Shown: positions 49,660 through 59,128 of the stretch, piece after piece | Layout of the letters: each line of letters starts with the position of its first letter | Numbering within the stretch: the stretch's first letter is position 1 | Assembly: GCA_016841605.1 (NCBI GenBank) | Contig: JAENYV010000010.1 | Coordinates: 62,001-126,000 of the forward strand | DNA: 64,000 nucleotides | Direction: 5' to 3' | Source: Dethiobacter alkaliphilus | GTDB taxonomy: Bacteria > Bacillota > Dethiobacteria > DTU022 > UBA8154 | Notes under the pieces: generated by a model | Told to the model about the DNA's origin: nothing | What the model saw: the letters and a program-made list of their open reading frames with translations, nothing else | Database searches by the model: none | Made by a program: the position numbers and the translations under genes

Positions 49660-50247
49660 TTAATCTGCGATAGTATACGAATTTAAGAATTGCTGGAATT
49701 TATATTTTGCCGCTTTATATTCGGCCTCCTTCAGTTCAAAATCCTTTTTGTCTATTTCACCGGCTTTCAACTCAGCCCCGGCTAATTTAAGTTCCAATCT
49801 TTTTATTTCATAATTCTGTAATAATAAAGTTCCCTGGACGGTATTCGTCCAATTATAAAAACCTAAATATTGTATTTCCCAACCGGTATTGCCTACCTCA
49901 GCAATCTCCTCGGAAATCTTACCTTCAGCTTTTTCCGTGAGCAGGCGAAAGCTGTTTAATGCTTCACTTATTTGCTCAGTTCGGCTTACTGCTCCTTCAG
50001 CAGTAAATATGCCCTCCAGGCTTTCACCTTCAGGCAAATTACTTAAATTAAAAATATTGTCGCTGTCCAACTCAGCCATTATTTCTTGCCCATCGATTAT
50101 TTCCTGCTCATCCAACTGCTGCTCATTGAGCTCATTATTTGCCCCTTCCTGCTCGGTATTACCAGCATTTTTATTGGTGTTTTCTCCGCTGCATCCTGCA
50201 ACAAAAAAAGCGATAATAACCAGGATAACGGTGATTTTACTTTTCAC
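49660..50247 (-). CDS. Lipoprotein of unknown function
   Basis: A 195-residue secreted lipoprotein. The signal peptide ends in a lipobox F-V-A-G-C, giving Cys19 as the lipidated residue. A low-complexity N/E/Q-rich linker (about 22-60) follows, and the C-terminal 100 residues are predicted helical (L-E-L-K-L-A-G-A-E and E-A-E-Y-K-A-A-K). The start is GTG with GGGAGG eight bases upstream. I do not recognise the family. Confidence 0.75.
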   Translation of the reverse strand: MKSKITVILVIIAFFVAGCSGENTNKNAGNTEQEGANNELNEQQLDEQEIIDGQEIMAELDSDNIFNLSNLPEGESLEGIFTAEGAVSRTEQISEALNSFRLLTEKAEGKISEEIAEVGNTGWEIQYLGFYNWTNTVQGTLLLQNYEIKRLELKLAGAELKAGEIDKKDFELKEAEYKAAKYKFQQFLNSYTIAD

Positions 50248-50480
50248 AATGCAGACCTCCCTCTTCGGCGCTCCCGCGTTTTTTTTTCCCCTTTGCTCTT
50301 TAGACGTGGAAAGCGACTCCAGGGTTCAAAAAGTATATATTTACAATCTTGAATAATTGGGAAAATAACTAAACATAATTAAGGAAGGATCGCCGGAAAA
50401 GCCGAGGGACAAATAAAGGCGGCCAAAACATAAAAAGCAAAAGCAAATCACAACTACGCAACGTTAAGGGGGAAACCCGT

Positions 50481-53117
50481 CTGAATTCGTATTCATATTC
50501 ATATGTGCTTGGTTTCCGGGAGATTGACAAACAGAAGCTCATGGTCGTCGGAGGTAAAGGTTTAAACTTGGGAGAACTGTCAAGGATTGAGGGATTACGG
50601 GTGCCGGAGGGATTCTGCGTTACCACTGAGGCTTACAGAAGAATGGTCGGGCAGAACGAGGAGTTTAAGAGTTTGCTTGAGCAGTTATCGCTGCTCAAGG
50701 CTGTTGACCGGGAAAGAATTGGTGAAATCAGTGCAAAGATTCGCGAAGTCATTAAAGGGATAGTGATTGCCGGGGATATTGAGGAAGAAGTGACCCGCTT
50801 TCTCTTAAAGCTTGGTGAGGAGCATGCCTATGCCGTCCGTTCCAGCGCCACCGCGGAGGATCTGCCGTCAGCCTCCTTTGCCGGACAGCAGGATACGTAT
50901 TTGAACATCAAAGGAAAGGATTCGATCCTAAAGCATATCAGCAAATGTTGGGCCTCGCTGTTTACCGAACGTGCCGTGACCTACCGCATACAAAACGGCT
51001 TCGAACACGGCAAGGTCTTCCTTTCCGTTATCATTCAGCGGATGGTTTTCCCGGAAGTTTCGGGGATCATGTTTACAGCCGATCCCGTCACCTCCAACAG
51101 GAAAGTGCTCTCCATTGATGCGGGCTTTGGGCTCGGCGAAGCCCTTGTTTCCGGTCTGGTGAATGCTGATATCTATAAGGTACTGGAGGGTAAAATTGTT
51201 GATAAAAAGATATCGGCCAAAAAATTGGCTGTCTATGCCTTAAAAGAGGGGGGTACGGAAGAACGCGGGATCGAAGCACATCGGCAAAATATGCAGACGC
51301 TGAGTGACGAGCAGATTTTGCAGCTTGAAGGTATGGGCAGAAAAATCGAAGGATATTTTGACTCTCCCCAGGACATCGAATGGTGTCTCTGTGAAGATAC
51401 ATTCTATGCGGTTCAGAGCCGTCCGATCACTACTTTATTCCCTATCCCGGAGGGGGCCGGCGGGCAGAAACGGGTCTATATATCAGTGGGCCATGGGCAG
51501 ATGATGACGGATGCCATCAAACCATTGGGGATATCCTTTTTTCAGCATTTATCTAACAATTATCCGTTACTTACAGCCGGTGGAAGGCTGTTCATTGATT
51601 TAACGCATGACCTGGCCTCGAACATTGGAAGAAAAATAGTGCTCGTTTCGCTGGGCAAGAACGATCCCCTGATGAAAAGCGCGCTCAAAAGTTTAATACA
51701 GCGGAAGCATTTTATAAAATCATTGCCGCGCGGAAAGAAAATTTTCAGCATGCGGACCGAGGGACTCTCCTGGGCAATCTTTTCCCAGGCTTACAAGATT
51801 TACCGCGCCAACGACGACGCGATCATTCAAGATCTCATTTCCTCCAACGAGGCATCTATCGGAGAGCTGCAACAAAGGATTGCAAACGTATCCGGCGATG
51901 AAGTGTTTTCCTTTATTTTGCAGGATCATGAGCAATTAAAAAAAATTATGTATAATCCGCAAAACATGGGAGTGATCATTGTCGGAATGTTTGCCGCCAA
52001 TTGGATTAATAAGAAAATGGAAAAATGGCTGGGCGAAAAGGGCGCGGCCGACACGCTTTCCCAATCCGTATCCGACAACATTACATCCGAAATGGGGCAT
52101 GCCCTGCTGGATGTAGCGGATGTCGTCCGGCAATATCCGGCTGTTATGGAATATTTTCATAATCCCGGTGATGAGACTTTTTTTGGGGATCTCGCCAAAC
52201 TGGAAGGCGGCGAGGCTGTCAGCCGCTCAATCCGGGCGTACCTGGAAAAATACGGTATGCGTTGTACCGGCGAGATCGATATCACCAGGACCCGTTGGAG
52301 CGAACAGCCAACCGCTCTCATTCCCATCATCCTCGGCAACATCAAAAATTTTAAGCCCCATGCCCGTCCCGTTATCTTTGAGCGGGGACGGAGAGAAGCG
52401 GAGCAGAAGGAAAAGGAACTCCTCAAGCGCCTGGAGCGGCTGCCCCGCGGCAAACAAAAGGCCAAAAAAACCGGGAAGATGATCAGCGTTTTGCGCAATT
52501 TTATCGGGTACCGGGAATATCCCAAGTATGCCCTTATCAGCCGGTATTACCTTTATAAGCAGGCCCTGCTGAAAGAGGCCGTCAGGCTTGTACAAAAGGG
52601 GCTCATCCGGGAGAAGGAGGATATTTACTATCTTTCCTTTGAGGAACTCCGGGATGTTGTCCGCACGAACCGGGTGGATTACAGCATTATAACCGAGAGA
52701 AAGGATGAGTATGCGGTCTATGAGAAGCTGACGCCGCCGCGGGTAATGACCTCCGAGGGCGAGGTCATTTTTGGTGAATATAACACCGGTAAGATCCCCC
52801 GGGGTGCTTTGCCGGGTTTACCGGTTTCGTCGGGTATTATTGAGGGGAAGGCCCGGGTGGCTTTAAAAATGGAGGAGGCCCGTCTGGAAGAGGGCGATAT
52901 TTTGGTTACCACATTCACTGACCCCAGTTGGACGCCGCTGTTTGTCTCCGCCAAAGGTTTAGTAACGGAAGTCGGCGGGCTGATGACCCATGGCGCAGTA
53001 ATTACACGCGAATACGGTATCCCGGGTGTAGTGGGCGTGGAAAACGCGACAAAGCTGATCAAAGACGGGCAGCTGATCCGGGTTAACGGGACGGAAGGGT
53101 ATGTGGAAATACTCTAA
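50481..53117 (+). CDS. Rifampin phosphotransferase/PEP synthase-like enzyme, probable CTG start
   Basis: An 878-residue protein (870 if started at the GTG at 50505). The N-terminal 310 residues form the PPDK-type ATP-grasp domain (V-G-G-K-G-L-N-L-G-E-L, R-S-S-A-T-A-E-D); the middle has G-E-I-D-I-T-R-T-R-W; the C-terminal swivelling domain has G-G-L-M-T-H-G-A-V-I with the phospho-accepting His. The PEP-binding TIM barrel of true PEP synthase is absent, as in rifampin phosphotransferases of this length. Homologues begin S-Y-V-L-G-F; here that sequence is encoded only upstream of the GTG, and an AGGGGGA box precedes an in-frame CTG at 50481. Confidence 0.82.
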   Translation: MNSYSYSYVLGFREIDKQKLMVVGGKGLNLGELSRIEGLRVPEGFCVTTEAYRRMVGQNEEFKSLLEQLSLLKAVDRERIGEISAKIREVIKGIVIAGDIEEEVTRFLLKLGEEHAYAVRSSATAEDLPSASFAGQQDTYLNIKGKDSILKHISKCWASLFTERAVTYRIQNGFEHGKVFLSVIIQRMVFPEVSGIMFTADPVTSNRKVLSIDAGFGLGEALVSGLVNADIYKVLEGKIVDKKISAKKLAVYALKEGGTEERGIEAHRQNMQTLSDEQILQLEGMGRKIEGYFDSPQDIEWCLCEDTFYAVQSRPITTLFPIPEGAGGQKRVYISVGHGQMMTDAIKPLGISFFQHLSNNYPLLTAGGRLFIDLTHDLASNIGRKIVLVSLGKNDPLMKSALKSLIQRKHFIKSLPRGKKIFSMRTEGLSWAIFSQAYKIYRANDDAIIQDLISSNEASIGELQQRIANVSGDEVFSFILQDHEQLKKIMYNPQNMGVIIVGMFAANWINKKMEKWLGEKGAADTLSQSVSDNITSEMGHALLDVADVVRQYPAVMEYFHNPGDETFFGDLAKLEGGEAVSRSIRAYLEKYGMRCTGEIDITRTRWSEQPTALIPIILGNIKNFKPHARPVIFERGRREAEQKEKELLKRLERLPRGKQKAKKTGKMISVLRNFIGYREYPKYALISRYYLYKQALLKEAVRLVQKGLIREKEDIYYLSFEELRDVVRTNRVDYSIITERKDEYAVYEKLTPPRVMTSEGEVIFGEYNTGKIPRGALPGLPVSSGIIEGKARVALKMEEARLEEGDILVTTFTDPSWTPLFVSAKGLVTEVGGLMTHGAVITREYGIPGVVGVENATKLIKDGQLIRVNGTEGYVEIL

Positions 53118-53174
53118 CCGGCCGGGTGAAATCATCCGCCACTATCTATACTTAACTGTATTGGTTACTACCAT

Positions 53175-53232
53175 TATCCGCTATCCGCTATCCGCTATCC
53201 GCTGTCAGCTGCGCGGGGGTAGCTGACAGCGG
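53175..53232. repeat. TATCCGC heptamer repeat and 12-bp hairpin
   Basis: Four exact TATCCGC units (53175-53202) run into a hairpin: CCGCTGTCAGCT (53199-53210) pairs with AGCTGACAGCGG (53221-53232) around a G-rich 10-nt loop. The hairpin covers the last codons and stop of pheA (minus) and may end transcripts from both directions, although no T-run follows. Confidence 0.6.
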
Positions 53233-54047
53233 ACAGCGGGGTAGCTGCCCAGTATTTTGAGAAAAAGAGCTTTTTCCCTGACCAGGCGGATGGCGATATC
53301 TACCTTTTCATCCCGGCGGTGTCCCTGGATATCCAGGAAAAAGATATACTTACCCAGATCGCCGCGTACAGGTCTTGATTCAATCTTGGTAAGGTTGAGT
53401 CCGCAATGTGCGAGCACGCCGAGAAGGTCATACAGACTCCCCGGTCTGTCCGGCAGGCCCAGGAGCAAGGATGTTTTGTCATCTCCCGTGGGCAGGGCAT
53501 CCTGCAGGGACAGTAAAAGAAAGCGGGTTACATTGCCCCTTTCGTCCTGCAGGTCTGCCCGGAGCACCTCCAGCCCGTGGCGTGCGGCCGCATGGCTGGA
53601 GGCCAGGACCCCGAGCCCGGGGCGTTGCCCGGCCAGGCGGGCCGCCTCTGCCGTGCTGATTGCCTCCCGGGTGGGAACTCCCGGAAGCAGCGCGGCCAGA
53701 TTGCGGCGACACTGGGCCAGAGGCTGGGGATGGGAGCAGACTTCTTTAATGCCGGTCAACTTCTCTCCCTTTTGTGCCAGCAAAAAATGGCGCACCGGGA
53801 GAATGACCTCACCCTGGATTTGTACGCTGCTTTCCCGTAAAAGATCAAGGGTAAGGTTAACGGAACCCTCCAGGGAGTTTTCCACCGGAACAATGCCCAG
53901 TTCCACTTCTTTTTTTTCCACCGCAGTTGTCACCAGATCGATCCCCGGATAAGGTTCCAGGCGGAGCGATTTGCCCGCGGCATAGAGAAGGGCTGCCTCT
54001 TCGCTAAACGTACCCGGTGGTCCCAGGTAGGCGATTTTTGTCCCCAT
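53205..54047 (-). CDS. pheA: Prephenate dehydratase
   Basis: A 280-residue monofunctional prephenate dehydratase. Seen: Y-L-G-P-P-G-T-F-S-E-E-A at the start, the N-S-L-E-G-S-V-N loop, the N-V-T-R-F catalytic segment near 170, and a C-terminal ACT domain with E-S-R-P that binds phenylalanine. It makes phenylpyruvate for Phe synthesis. A GAGGGGGT box lies inside the end of the DAHP synthase gene, two bases of gap away. The last codons overlap a hairpin, so the C terminus is slightly unusual. Confidence 0.95.
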   Translation of the reverse strand: MGTKIAYLGPPGTFSEEAALLYAAGKSLRLEPYPGIDLVTTAVEKKEVELGIVPVENSLEGSVNLTLDLLRESSVQIQGEVILPVRHFLLAQKGEKLTGIKEVCSHPQPLAQCRRNLAALLPGVPTREAISTAEAARLAGQRPGLGVLASSHAAARHGLEVLRADLQDERGNVTRFLLLSLQDALPTGDDKTSLLLGLPDRPGSLYDLLGVLAHCGLNLTKIESRPVRGDLGKYIFFLDIQGHRRDEKVDIAIRLVREKALFLKILGSYPAVRCQLPPRS

Positions 54048-54049
54048 GT

Positions 54050-55099
54050 TTATACCCCCTCTGCAGATTCGTCTGCGGTTGTCAGGGTGCGTCCGCAGGC
54101 AAGCGCAACTTTCCGCAGGTCCGCCATGAGGAGGGAAAAGTCCTGTGGAGTCAAAGATTGGGGACCGTCACAGAGGGCCTTTTCCGGATAGGGATGGACC
54201 TCCACGAGCAGTCCGTCCGCTCCCGCGGCGACGGCAGCCCGGGATAGAGCGGGAACGAGCCTGCGCTCCCCGCTGCTGTGGCTTGGATCGGCGATCACCG
54301 GAAGGTGGCTGTAAATGTTTACCAGAGGGATGGCGCTGACATCCAGGGTGTTGCGCGTGTACTGCTCAAATGTACGGATTCCCCGTTCGCAGAGGATTAC
54401 ATTGTAATTGCCTTCGCTTAAGATATACTCTGCGGCCATAAGCCACTCTTCAATGGTGGCCGAGAGGCCGCGCTTGAGGAGCACGGGCCGGTTTTGTTTT
54501 CCCAGTTCCTTGAGCAAGGTGAAGTTCTGCATGTTGCGCGCCCCGACCTGCAGTATATCCGCGTAAGCCGAAACCAGGGGAACATCCTGGGCATTGATTA
54601 TTTCGGTGACGATCTTCAGACCTGTCCGCTCGCGGGCACGGGCCATCATCTCCAGGCCTTTTTCTTCCAGACCCTGAAAACTGTAAGGGGATGTGCGGGG
54701 TTTGAAGGCCCCCCCGCGCAGCACCTTGGCCCCTGCCGTGGCTACCTTTTCCGCCACTTCACAAAGGTTTTCCTCATTTTCCACCGCGCAGGGTCCGGCC
54801 ATGACGACAATTTCCTTGCCGCCGACAACAACCCCGTCTCCCAGGTCGATAAGAGTTTTCTCTCGCTTTACCGTATGGCTTACCAGTTTATATGGAGACA
54901 TAATGGGAACCACTTTTTCCACCTGGGGAAGCATCTCCAGGGAATCAATTACGACCTCCCGTTTCTTTTCTCCGACAGCCCCGATCACGATCCGTTCAAC
55001 CCCCCGGATCAGGTGAGCCCGGAAGCCGTGTTCCGCCAGCTTTTCCTCCACTTTGGCAATATCTTTTTCGGTGGCATCCAGTTTCATTACGATAACCAT
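54050..55099 (-). CDS. aroF: 3-deoxy-7-phosphoheptulonate (DAHP) synthase
   Basis: A 349-residue type I-beta DAHP synthase with an N-terminal ferredoxin-like regulatory domain (about 1-65, M-V-I-V-M-K-L) and the catalytic barrel ([24 protein letters not shown]). It makes the first committed compound of aromatic amino acid synthesis from PEP and erythrose-4-phosphate. The ATG at 55099 follows TGGAGGG. A T-box leader precedes it, so the pair with pheA is controlled by a tRNA, most likely tRNA-Phe. Confidence 0.95.
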   Translation of the reverse strand: MVIVMKLDATEKDIAKVEEKLAEHGFRAHLIRGVERIVIGAVGEKKREVVIDSLEMLPQVEKVVPIMSPYKLVSHTVKREKTLIDLGDGVVVGGKEIVVMAGPCAVENEENLCEVAEKVATAGAKVLRGGAFKPRTSPYSFQGLEEKGLEMMARARERTGLKIVTEIINAQDVPLVSAYADILQVGARNMQNFTLLKELGKQNRPVLLKRGLSATIEEWLMAAEYILSEGNYNVILCERGIRTFEQYTRNTLDVSAIPLVNIYSHLPVIADPSHSSGERRLVPALSRAAVAAGADGLLVEVHPYPEKALCDGPQSLTPQDFSLLMADLRKVALACGRTLTTADESAEGV

Positions 55100-55183
55100 G
55101 TTTTTCCCTCCAAATATAATTTCTATAAAATAAAAGGAGGCTGCACATTTCAAGGACGAAAGTACAAACCTCCCAAAATAAAA

Positions 55184-55500
55184 AACTTCCTGCCAGGGAC
55201 AGGAAGTTGCTTCCGCGGTACCACCCTGATTGGCCTTTGCAGGCCCATCTTTTGCAGGAGCGGGATCGCCGTTTTGACGGTCCGATTCCTGTTTCTTTGC
55301 TAACGGGTGAAAAACCCGGCACAGCCTACTTTTCCTTTCCTCTCTGCAGGAAACGGTTTCAGCCTGCGGCTTCAGAGGGAACTTCAGCCAACCACTTTAC
55401 CGACAGGGCTTACAGCCAAAGGCCCCGCCTCTCTGAGGCAAGCCGGCTCGCTTACTTTTCTCTTTCATCGCTTTTTGCTTAACTATTTTGCTTGACTAAT
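55184..55500 (-). ncRNA. T-box leader (probable tRNA-Phe specifier)
   Basis: Read on the minus strand. The conserved T-box sequence AGGGTGGTACCGCGG is at 55213-55227. The terminator is AACTTCCTG with CAGGAAGTT (55184-55192 and 55200-55208), followed by TTTTTTATTTT. Upstream lie Stem I features including AGTA and the CAGAGAG segment. A candidate specifier TTC occurs at 55379-55381, which would read phenylalanine and suits the aroF-pheA operon; the specifier assignment needs a fold. Confidence 0.92.
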
Positions 55501-55508
55501 TACCAACT

Positions 55509-55538
55509 ATTATAGCACGGCTTTCGGCAGCACGTCAA
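55509..55538 (-). promoter_or_regulatory. Promoter of the T-box operon
   Basis: On the minus strand TTGACG (55533-55538) and TATAAT (55509-55514) are 18 bp apart with an extended TGC before the -10. Transcription would begin near 55502, at the start of the T-box leader. Confidence 0.8.
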
Positions 55539-55595
55539 TAAAAAATTCGGCAAATGTTATGGTTAAAGGGGCAGCTTTTTGGGGAAACCTTTGCA

Positions 55596-56954
55596 TTATA
55601 TTTTTACCGCGGCCTGCAGTACGTTTACCGCTACAGAACCCGCAACTTTACTTCCGGAACCGCCGTTTTCAATTACAACAACAAATGCCAGGGGAGAGTC
55701 CTCTCTGGCTAAAAATCCGGCAAACCACGCATGGGGCTTTTCTACTCCGCCAACTTCCGCTGTGCCCGATTTGGCACAGAGCTCAAGGCCTTTGAAATTT
55801 TCCTCACCGTAGGCGCTTATTGTATTGTTCCTCATCATTTTACCAAGTTTCTCAGCTGTTTTTGATGAGAGTATCCGCGTTTCAGTGGTAGCGGGCAAGG
55901 AAATTATCCCCCTGTCGCTAAGTATTTTCGGTGTAACGCGGACACCATCATTGGCAATCGCGCCCATGAAAGCCATAAAATTTAATGGATTTGCCGTATT
56001 GGTATATTGTCCGATGCCGGCCCAAGCCAGGTCTCCTCCTTCTGCATCCGACAGTTCAGCCTTCCCCATGGCTGTTTTTATGCCATTGATAGTCAAGCTT
56101 GAATTGAATCCGGCCAAATCAGCGTATTTCTGCAATGTATCTGCTCCAAGTTCAAGAGCGATCCGGGCAAAGGCCACATTGCACGAATCAGCAAGGGCTT
56201 CTTCCAGAGTAACTTCGCCATGCGCGGCGAGGCAATTCACCATATCTTCGCCTATCTGCAACTTTCCGTCACAGTGATAAAGCTTCTCATCAATACTGTC
56301 AATATTATCAATGGCCGCTGCAGCCGTTACCAGCTTAAAGACAGAGCCGGGGGTATATGCGGCTGAAAGTAACCGGTTAAGGTAAACCCCTTCGTACTTT
56401 TTGGGGTTAGCTTTTACGTCAGGATGGTTTTCCGGATCAAAAGATGGAGAACTTACCATGCAAAGAATCTCTCCGGTCTTATAGTTATATACGCCCACCG
56501 TTCCCTTGCGCCCATTAAGTTCCTTATATGCCGCGGCACACAAATGGGCATCAAGTGTAAGGGTGAGGTTACTGCCGGAGCTTAGCCTGTCATTAAAGCG
56601 ATATGTTCCATTGACTAAATCCCAGCCGCTGAGACGGTCTCCAAAGGCTACTTGTGCGCCGGTCTCCACATTGCCGGACAAGTCCCCCGTTGCATGCATA
56701 ACAGCCGTGCGCACCGTCTTATCTTCATGAAATTCTATCGTTCCATCGATCATCTGCAGAAGAATAGTGCCTGAACGGTCATATATTGTTCCCGATGAGA
56801 CCAGTTTCCCGCTTGCATACAAATGTTTGTTGGTAGGATACTGTACCCAGGCGGAAGCACTATGAAAATACTTCATAAGAAAAACCGCAAGGCCTAATGA
56901 AAGCAGCAAGGAAAAAATCAGCAACACAGCAGAGCGTTTTAACAACAGTTTCAT
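55596..56954 (-). CDS. Penicillin-binding protein (transpeptidase)
   Basis: A 452-residue transpeptidase with an N-terminal membrane anchor (about 8-28). Catalytic motifs are complete: S204-V-F-K, S257-C-N and K395-S-G-T. It lacks the glycosyltransferase domain, so it is a class B-like or PbpA/SpoVD-related enzyme. It follows an FHA-FtsW fusion gene with a 1-bp gap, the classical pairing of a SEDS glycosyltransferase with its partner transpeptidase for peptidoglycan synthesis. Confidence 0.92.
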   Translation of the reverse strand: MKLLLKRSAVLLIFSLLLSLGLAVFLMKYFHSASAWVQYPTNKHLYASGKLVSSGTIYDRSGTILLQMIDGTIEFHEDKTVRTAVMHATGDLSGNVETGAQVAFGDRLSGWDLVNGTYRFNDRLSSGSNLTLTLDAHLCAAAYKELNGRKGTVGVYNYKTGEILCMVSSPSFDPENHPDVKANPKKYEGVYLNRLLSAAYTPGSVFKLVTAAAAIDNIDSIDEKLYHCDGKLQIGEDMVNCLAAHGEVTLEEALADSCNVAFARIALELGADTLQKYADLAGFNSSLTINGIKTAMGKAELSDAEGGDLAWAGIGQYTNTANPLNFMAFMGAIANDGVRVTPKILSDRGIISLPATTETRILSSKTAEKLGKMMRNNTISAYGEENFKGLELCAKSGTAEVGGVEKPHAWFAGFLAREDSPLAFVVVIENGGSGSKVAGSVAVNVLQAAVKI

Positions 56955-56955
56955 A

Positions 56956-58737
56956 TCAATCCCCCTCGCCGGAAATAGTTCTTTTCCCGGGCGTGATGCG
57001 CTCGTCGGCAGATTTAATAAGTGCCAAAAGACCCCATGAGGCGATCATGGAAGAGCCTCCGTGGGATACAAAAGGAAAGGTTATCCCCGTTAGCGGAAGA
57101 ATATCTACCGAGCCCAAAACATTTAAGGTCGTCTGGAGCAAAAATATGGAAGCCGCTCCACAGGCAACAATGGCATAAAAAGACGAGCGGCAGTCTTTTG
57201 TCAGAAATACGGCATAGCTTGCAAAAAATACCACGATCAAAACTGCTGTAAGTGCAACAAGAAGTCCCCATTCCTCACAGAGCATGCCGAAAACCAGATC
57301 AGTATGGGCTGCAGCAATATTCGCCAGATATCCGTTCCCGCCTCCTACTCCCAAAAGGCCGCCGCTGGCCGCTGCAATCATTGTGCGCGTCTGCTGGTAG
57401 CCGGAGGTATCGGCATACTCCCAGACATTTCCCCATGCCGCAAAGCGGGAAGCAATGTATGGCATAAAAGAGACAACCGCTATGCCTCCCAATACGGCTC
57501 CGGCCGATGTCAGGGCAATGGTTCGCACATCTCCGGAGCGCATAAATGCTATGACAATAAAGGTGGCGAAGAAAACCAGTACATTGCCAAAATCCCTCAT
57601 GAGGATGAGCGCGCCGATGCATGCTGCTGAAAACCCGATAAAGGCAGTCATATTGCGTGTTGTGAGCAGCCTGTCCAGGGTTGCGGCACCGGCCATCACA
57701 AAAGCAATTTTTACGAACTCCGATGGTTGAAATGATATCAGGCCAAGGTCAATCCAGCGTTTTGCACCAAAACGGGTTTCCCCTATGGTCAGATTCAGGA
57801 TCAGGAGCAGTAGGGCAGATGCCGCAAGCAGATATTTTAGCTTGCCCGCCCGTCCAAGATCCCGGATAATCAGATCAAGGGCAGTATACACCGCCAGGCC
57901 CAGAAGAATGGCCGCGAATTGTTTAAAAATAGAATCAGGAGCTGCCGAGGCCACAATCAGCAAACTCAAACCACAAAGCAAATAGCAGAGCAATTCCGGC
58001 TCAAAGCGTTTCCTGCTGCACCACCGCATGATGATATAATGAAAACATTCTGTAAGGATAAAGAAAAGAAATGTCACCGGCACTGCCGGATTTAGTTCAG
58101 CACCTTTAGAAAAACAAATCTGCAGGCCTCCCAAAATTTGCATAAGCAAAATCAGCAAGAAGGTTGTGCCGGGCTTAATATCTCCGCGGGACGAAACATA
58201 TCTTGCAGTATCATTTTGTTGCGCTACTTCCATGGGTTCTTTGTCGGCCTGGACCAGCTCCATTTCCACTCCCCCCAGGGAGATGATATCCCCGTACTGT
58301 ACAGTTTCCGGCTTTTCTATCTTTACCCCGTTAACTTGCACGCCATTTTTTGAGTTAATCTCCGCAATAGACCAGGCCCCATGTCGAAATGTAAGCACAG
58401 CGTGATTTCTGGATACAAAATGCACTTTAATGACAATATCGCAAAAATTGCTCCGTCCGATGGAATTTTCCCAGTGTCTAAGGGGGATACGGGTACCGTC
58501 CGTTATATTTAGATATCCCCATGCCGCGTTTCTCTTCCTATCCTGCAAAAGCGGCAGAATGCAGCGTAAAAATATGGTAACTGCCAATATTGGAAACACC
58601 CATCTTACCAGCAAAGTATACAGCTCCGCTATCACTCCGAAATGTAAAACGAAGCTTCCAATACTTCCGGAAATATCTGCTGCTTTAGTCAAATACATTT
58701 CAAAAAGCTGTTTCACGTTTTCTAAAAAATCACTCAT
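56956..58737 (-). CDS. FHA-domain protein fused to an FtsW/RodA (SEDS) membrane domain
   Basis: A 593-residue fusion. A first membrane helix (about 45-65) is followed by an FHA domain (about 85-165: S-I-G-R-S-N-F-C-D, S-R-N-H-A and N-G-V-Q-V-N-G), then a long SEDS membrane domain with the typical F-Q-P-S-E-F-V-K-I and G-G-S-S-M-I segments. FHA domains bind phosphothreonine, so this SEDS protein could be controlled by a Ser/Thr kinase. The ATG at 58737 follows GAGGAAAA. It forms an operon with the transpeptidase. Confidence 0.9.
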   Translation of the reverse strand: MSDFLENVKQLFEMYLTKAADISGSIGSFVLHFGVIAELYTLLVRWVFPILAVTIFLRCILPLLQDRKRNAAWGYLNITDGTRIPLRHWENSIGRSNFCDIVIKVHFVSRNHAVLTFRHGAWSIAEINSKNGVQVNGVKIEKPETVQYGDIISLGGVEMELVQADKEPMEVAQQNDTARYVSSRGDIKPGTTFLLILLMQILGGLQICFSKGAELNPAVPVTFLFFILTECFHYIIMRWCSRKRFEPELLCYLLCGLSLLIVASAAPDSIFKQFAAILLGLAVYTALDLIIRDLGRAGKLKYLLAASALLLLILNLTIGETRFGAKRWIDLGLISFQPSEFVKIAFVMAGAATLDRLLTTRNMTAFIGFSAACIGALILMRDFGNVLVFFATFIVIAFMRSGDVRTIALTSAGAVLGGIAVVSFMPYIASRFAAWGNVWEYADTSGYQQTRTMIAAASGGLLGVGGGNGYLANIAAAHTDLVFGMLCEEWGLLVALTAVLIVVFFASYAVFLTKDCRSSFYAIVACGAASIFLLQTTLNVLGSVDILPLTGITFPFVSHGGSSMIASWGLLALIKSADERITPGKRTISGEGD

Positions 58738-59128
58738 ATAATTTTCCTCTATTAAATGAATTTTTATCAATGGAATACAGCTGCACTTCCAACGAAGTCG
58801 CTATATTAGAAACAGTTTTTTGCCGTATATCCAATGGGCTTTTTGTTGTACTTTATTATACCGCTAATAATAAAGCATTTTCTATTTTTTTGCCCGGATC
58901 TCTTGTCCTTTTTTTGGAAGCAAAACATTTCTTATTAGCAATAGAGCGAAAATTGTTTTTTTCTTAGGTGGAGACCAAATAAATGCTGAATTAATAAATA
59001 GGTGAGCGAGGTTTTTGTAGGAAAATTAGGGGTTTATTATAAAACGGAGGTTATAATTTAGAGCTAAAAGAATTACCGGGACGGTTTTTCTATTGATACT
59101 ATTAATAAGAATACGATCATTTAATTTC
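58738..59128. other. AT-rich intergenic region upstream of the FHA-FtsW gene
   Basis: On the minus strand TATAAT (58855-58860) could serve the FHA-FtsW operon, but no convincing -35 lies upstream of it. A 65-codon plus-strand frame (58770-58967) has no ribosome binding site. I see no gene. Confidence 0.4.

Noticed and set aside
50381-50480. Possible riboswitch upstream of the rifampin phosphotransferase-like gene
   Set aside because: Some short pairings exist, but none of the conserved cores I know (c-di-GMP, cobalamin, fluoride) could be matched.
53175-53202. Possible CRISPR-like repeat
   Set aside because: Units are 7 bp with no spacers; it is a simple tandem repeat.
58770-58967. 65-codon plus-strand frame
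   Set aside because: No ribosome binding site, low-complexity hydrophobic composition, overlaps a promoter region.
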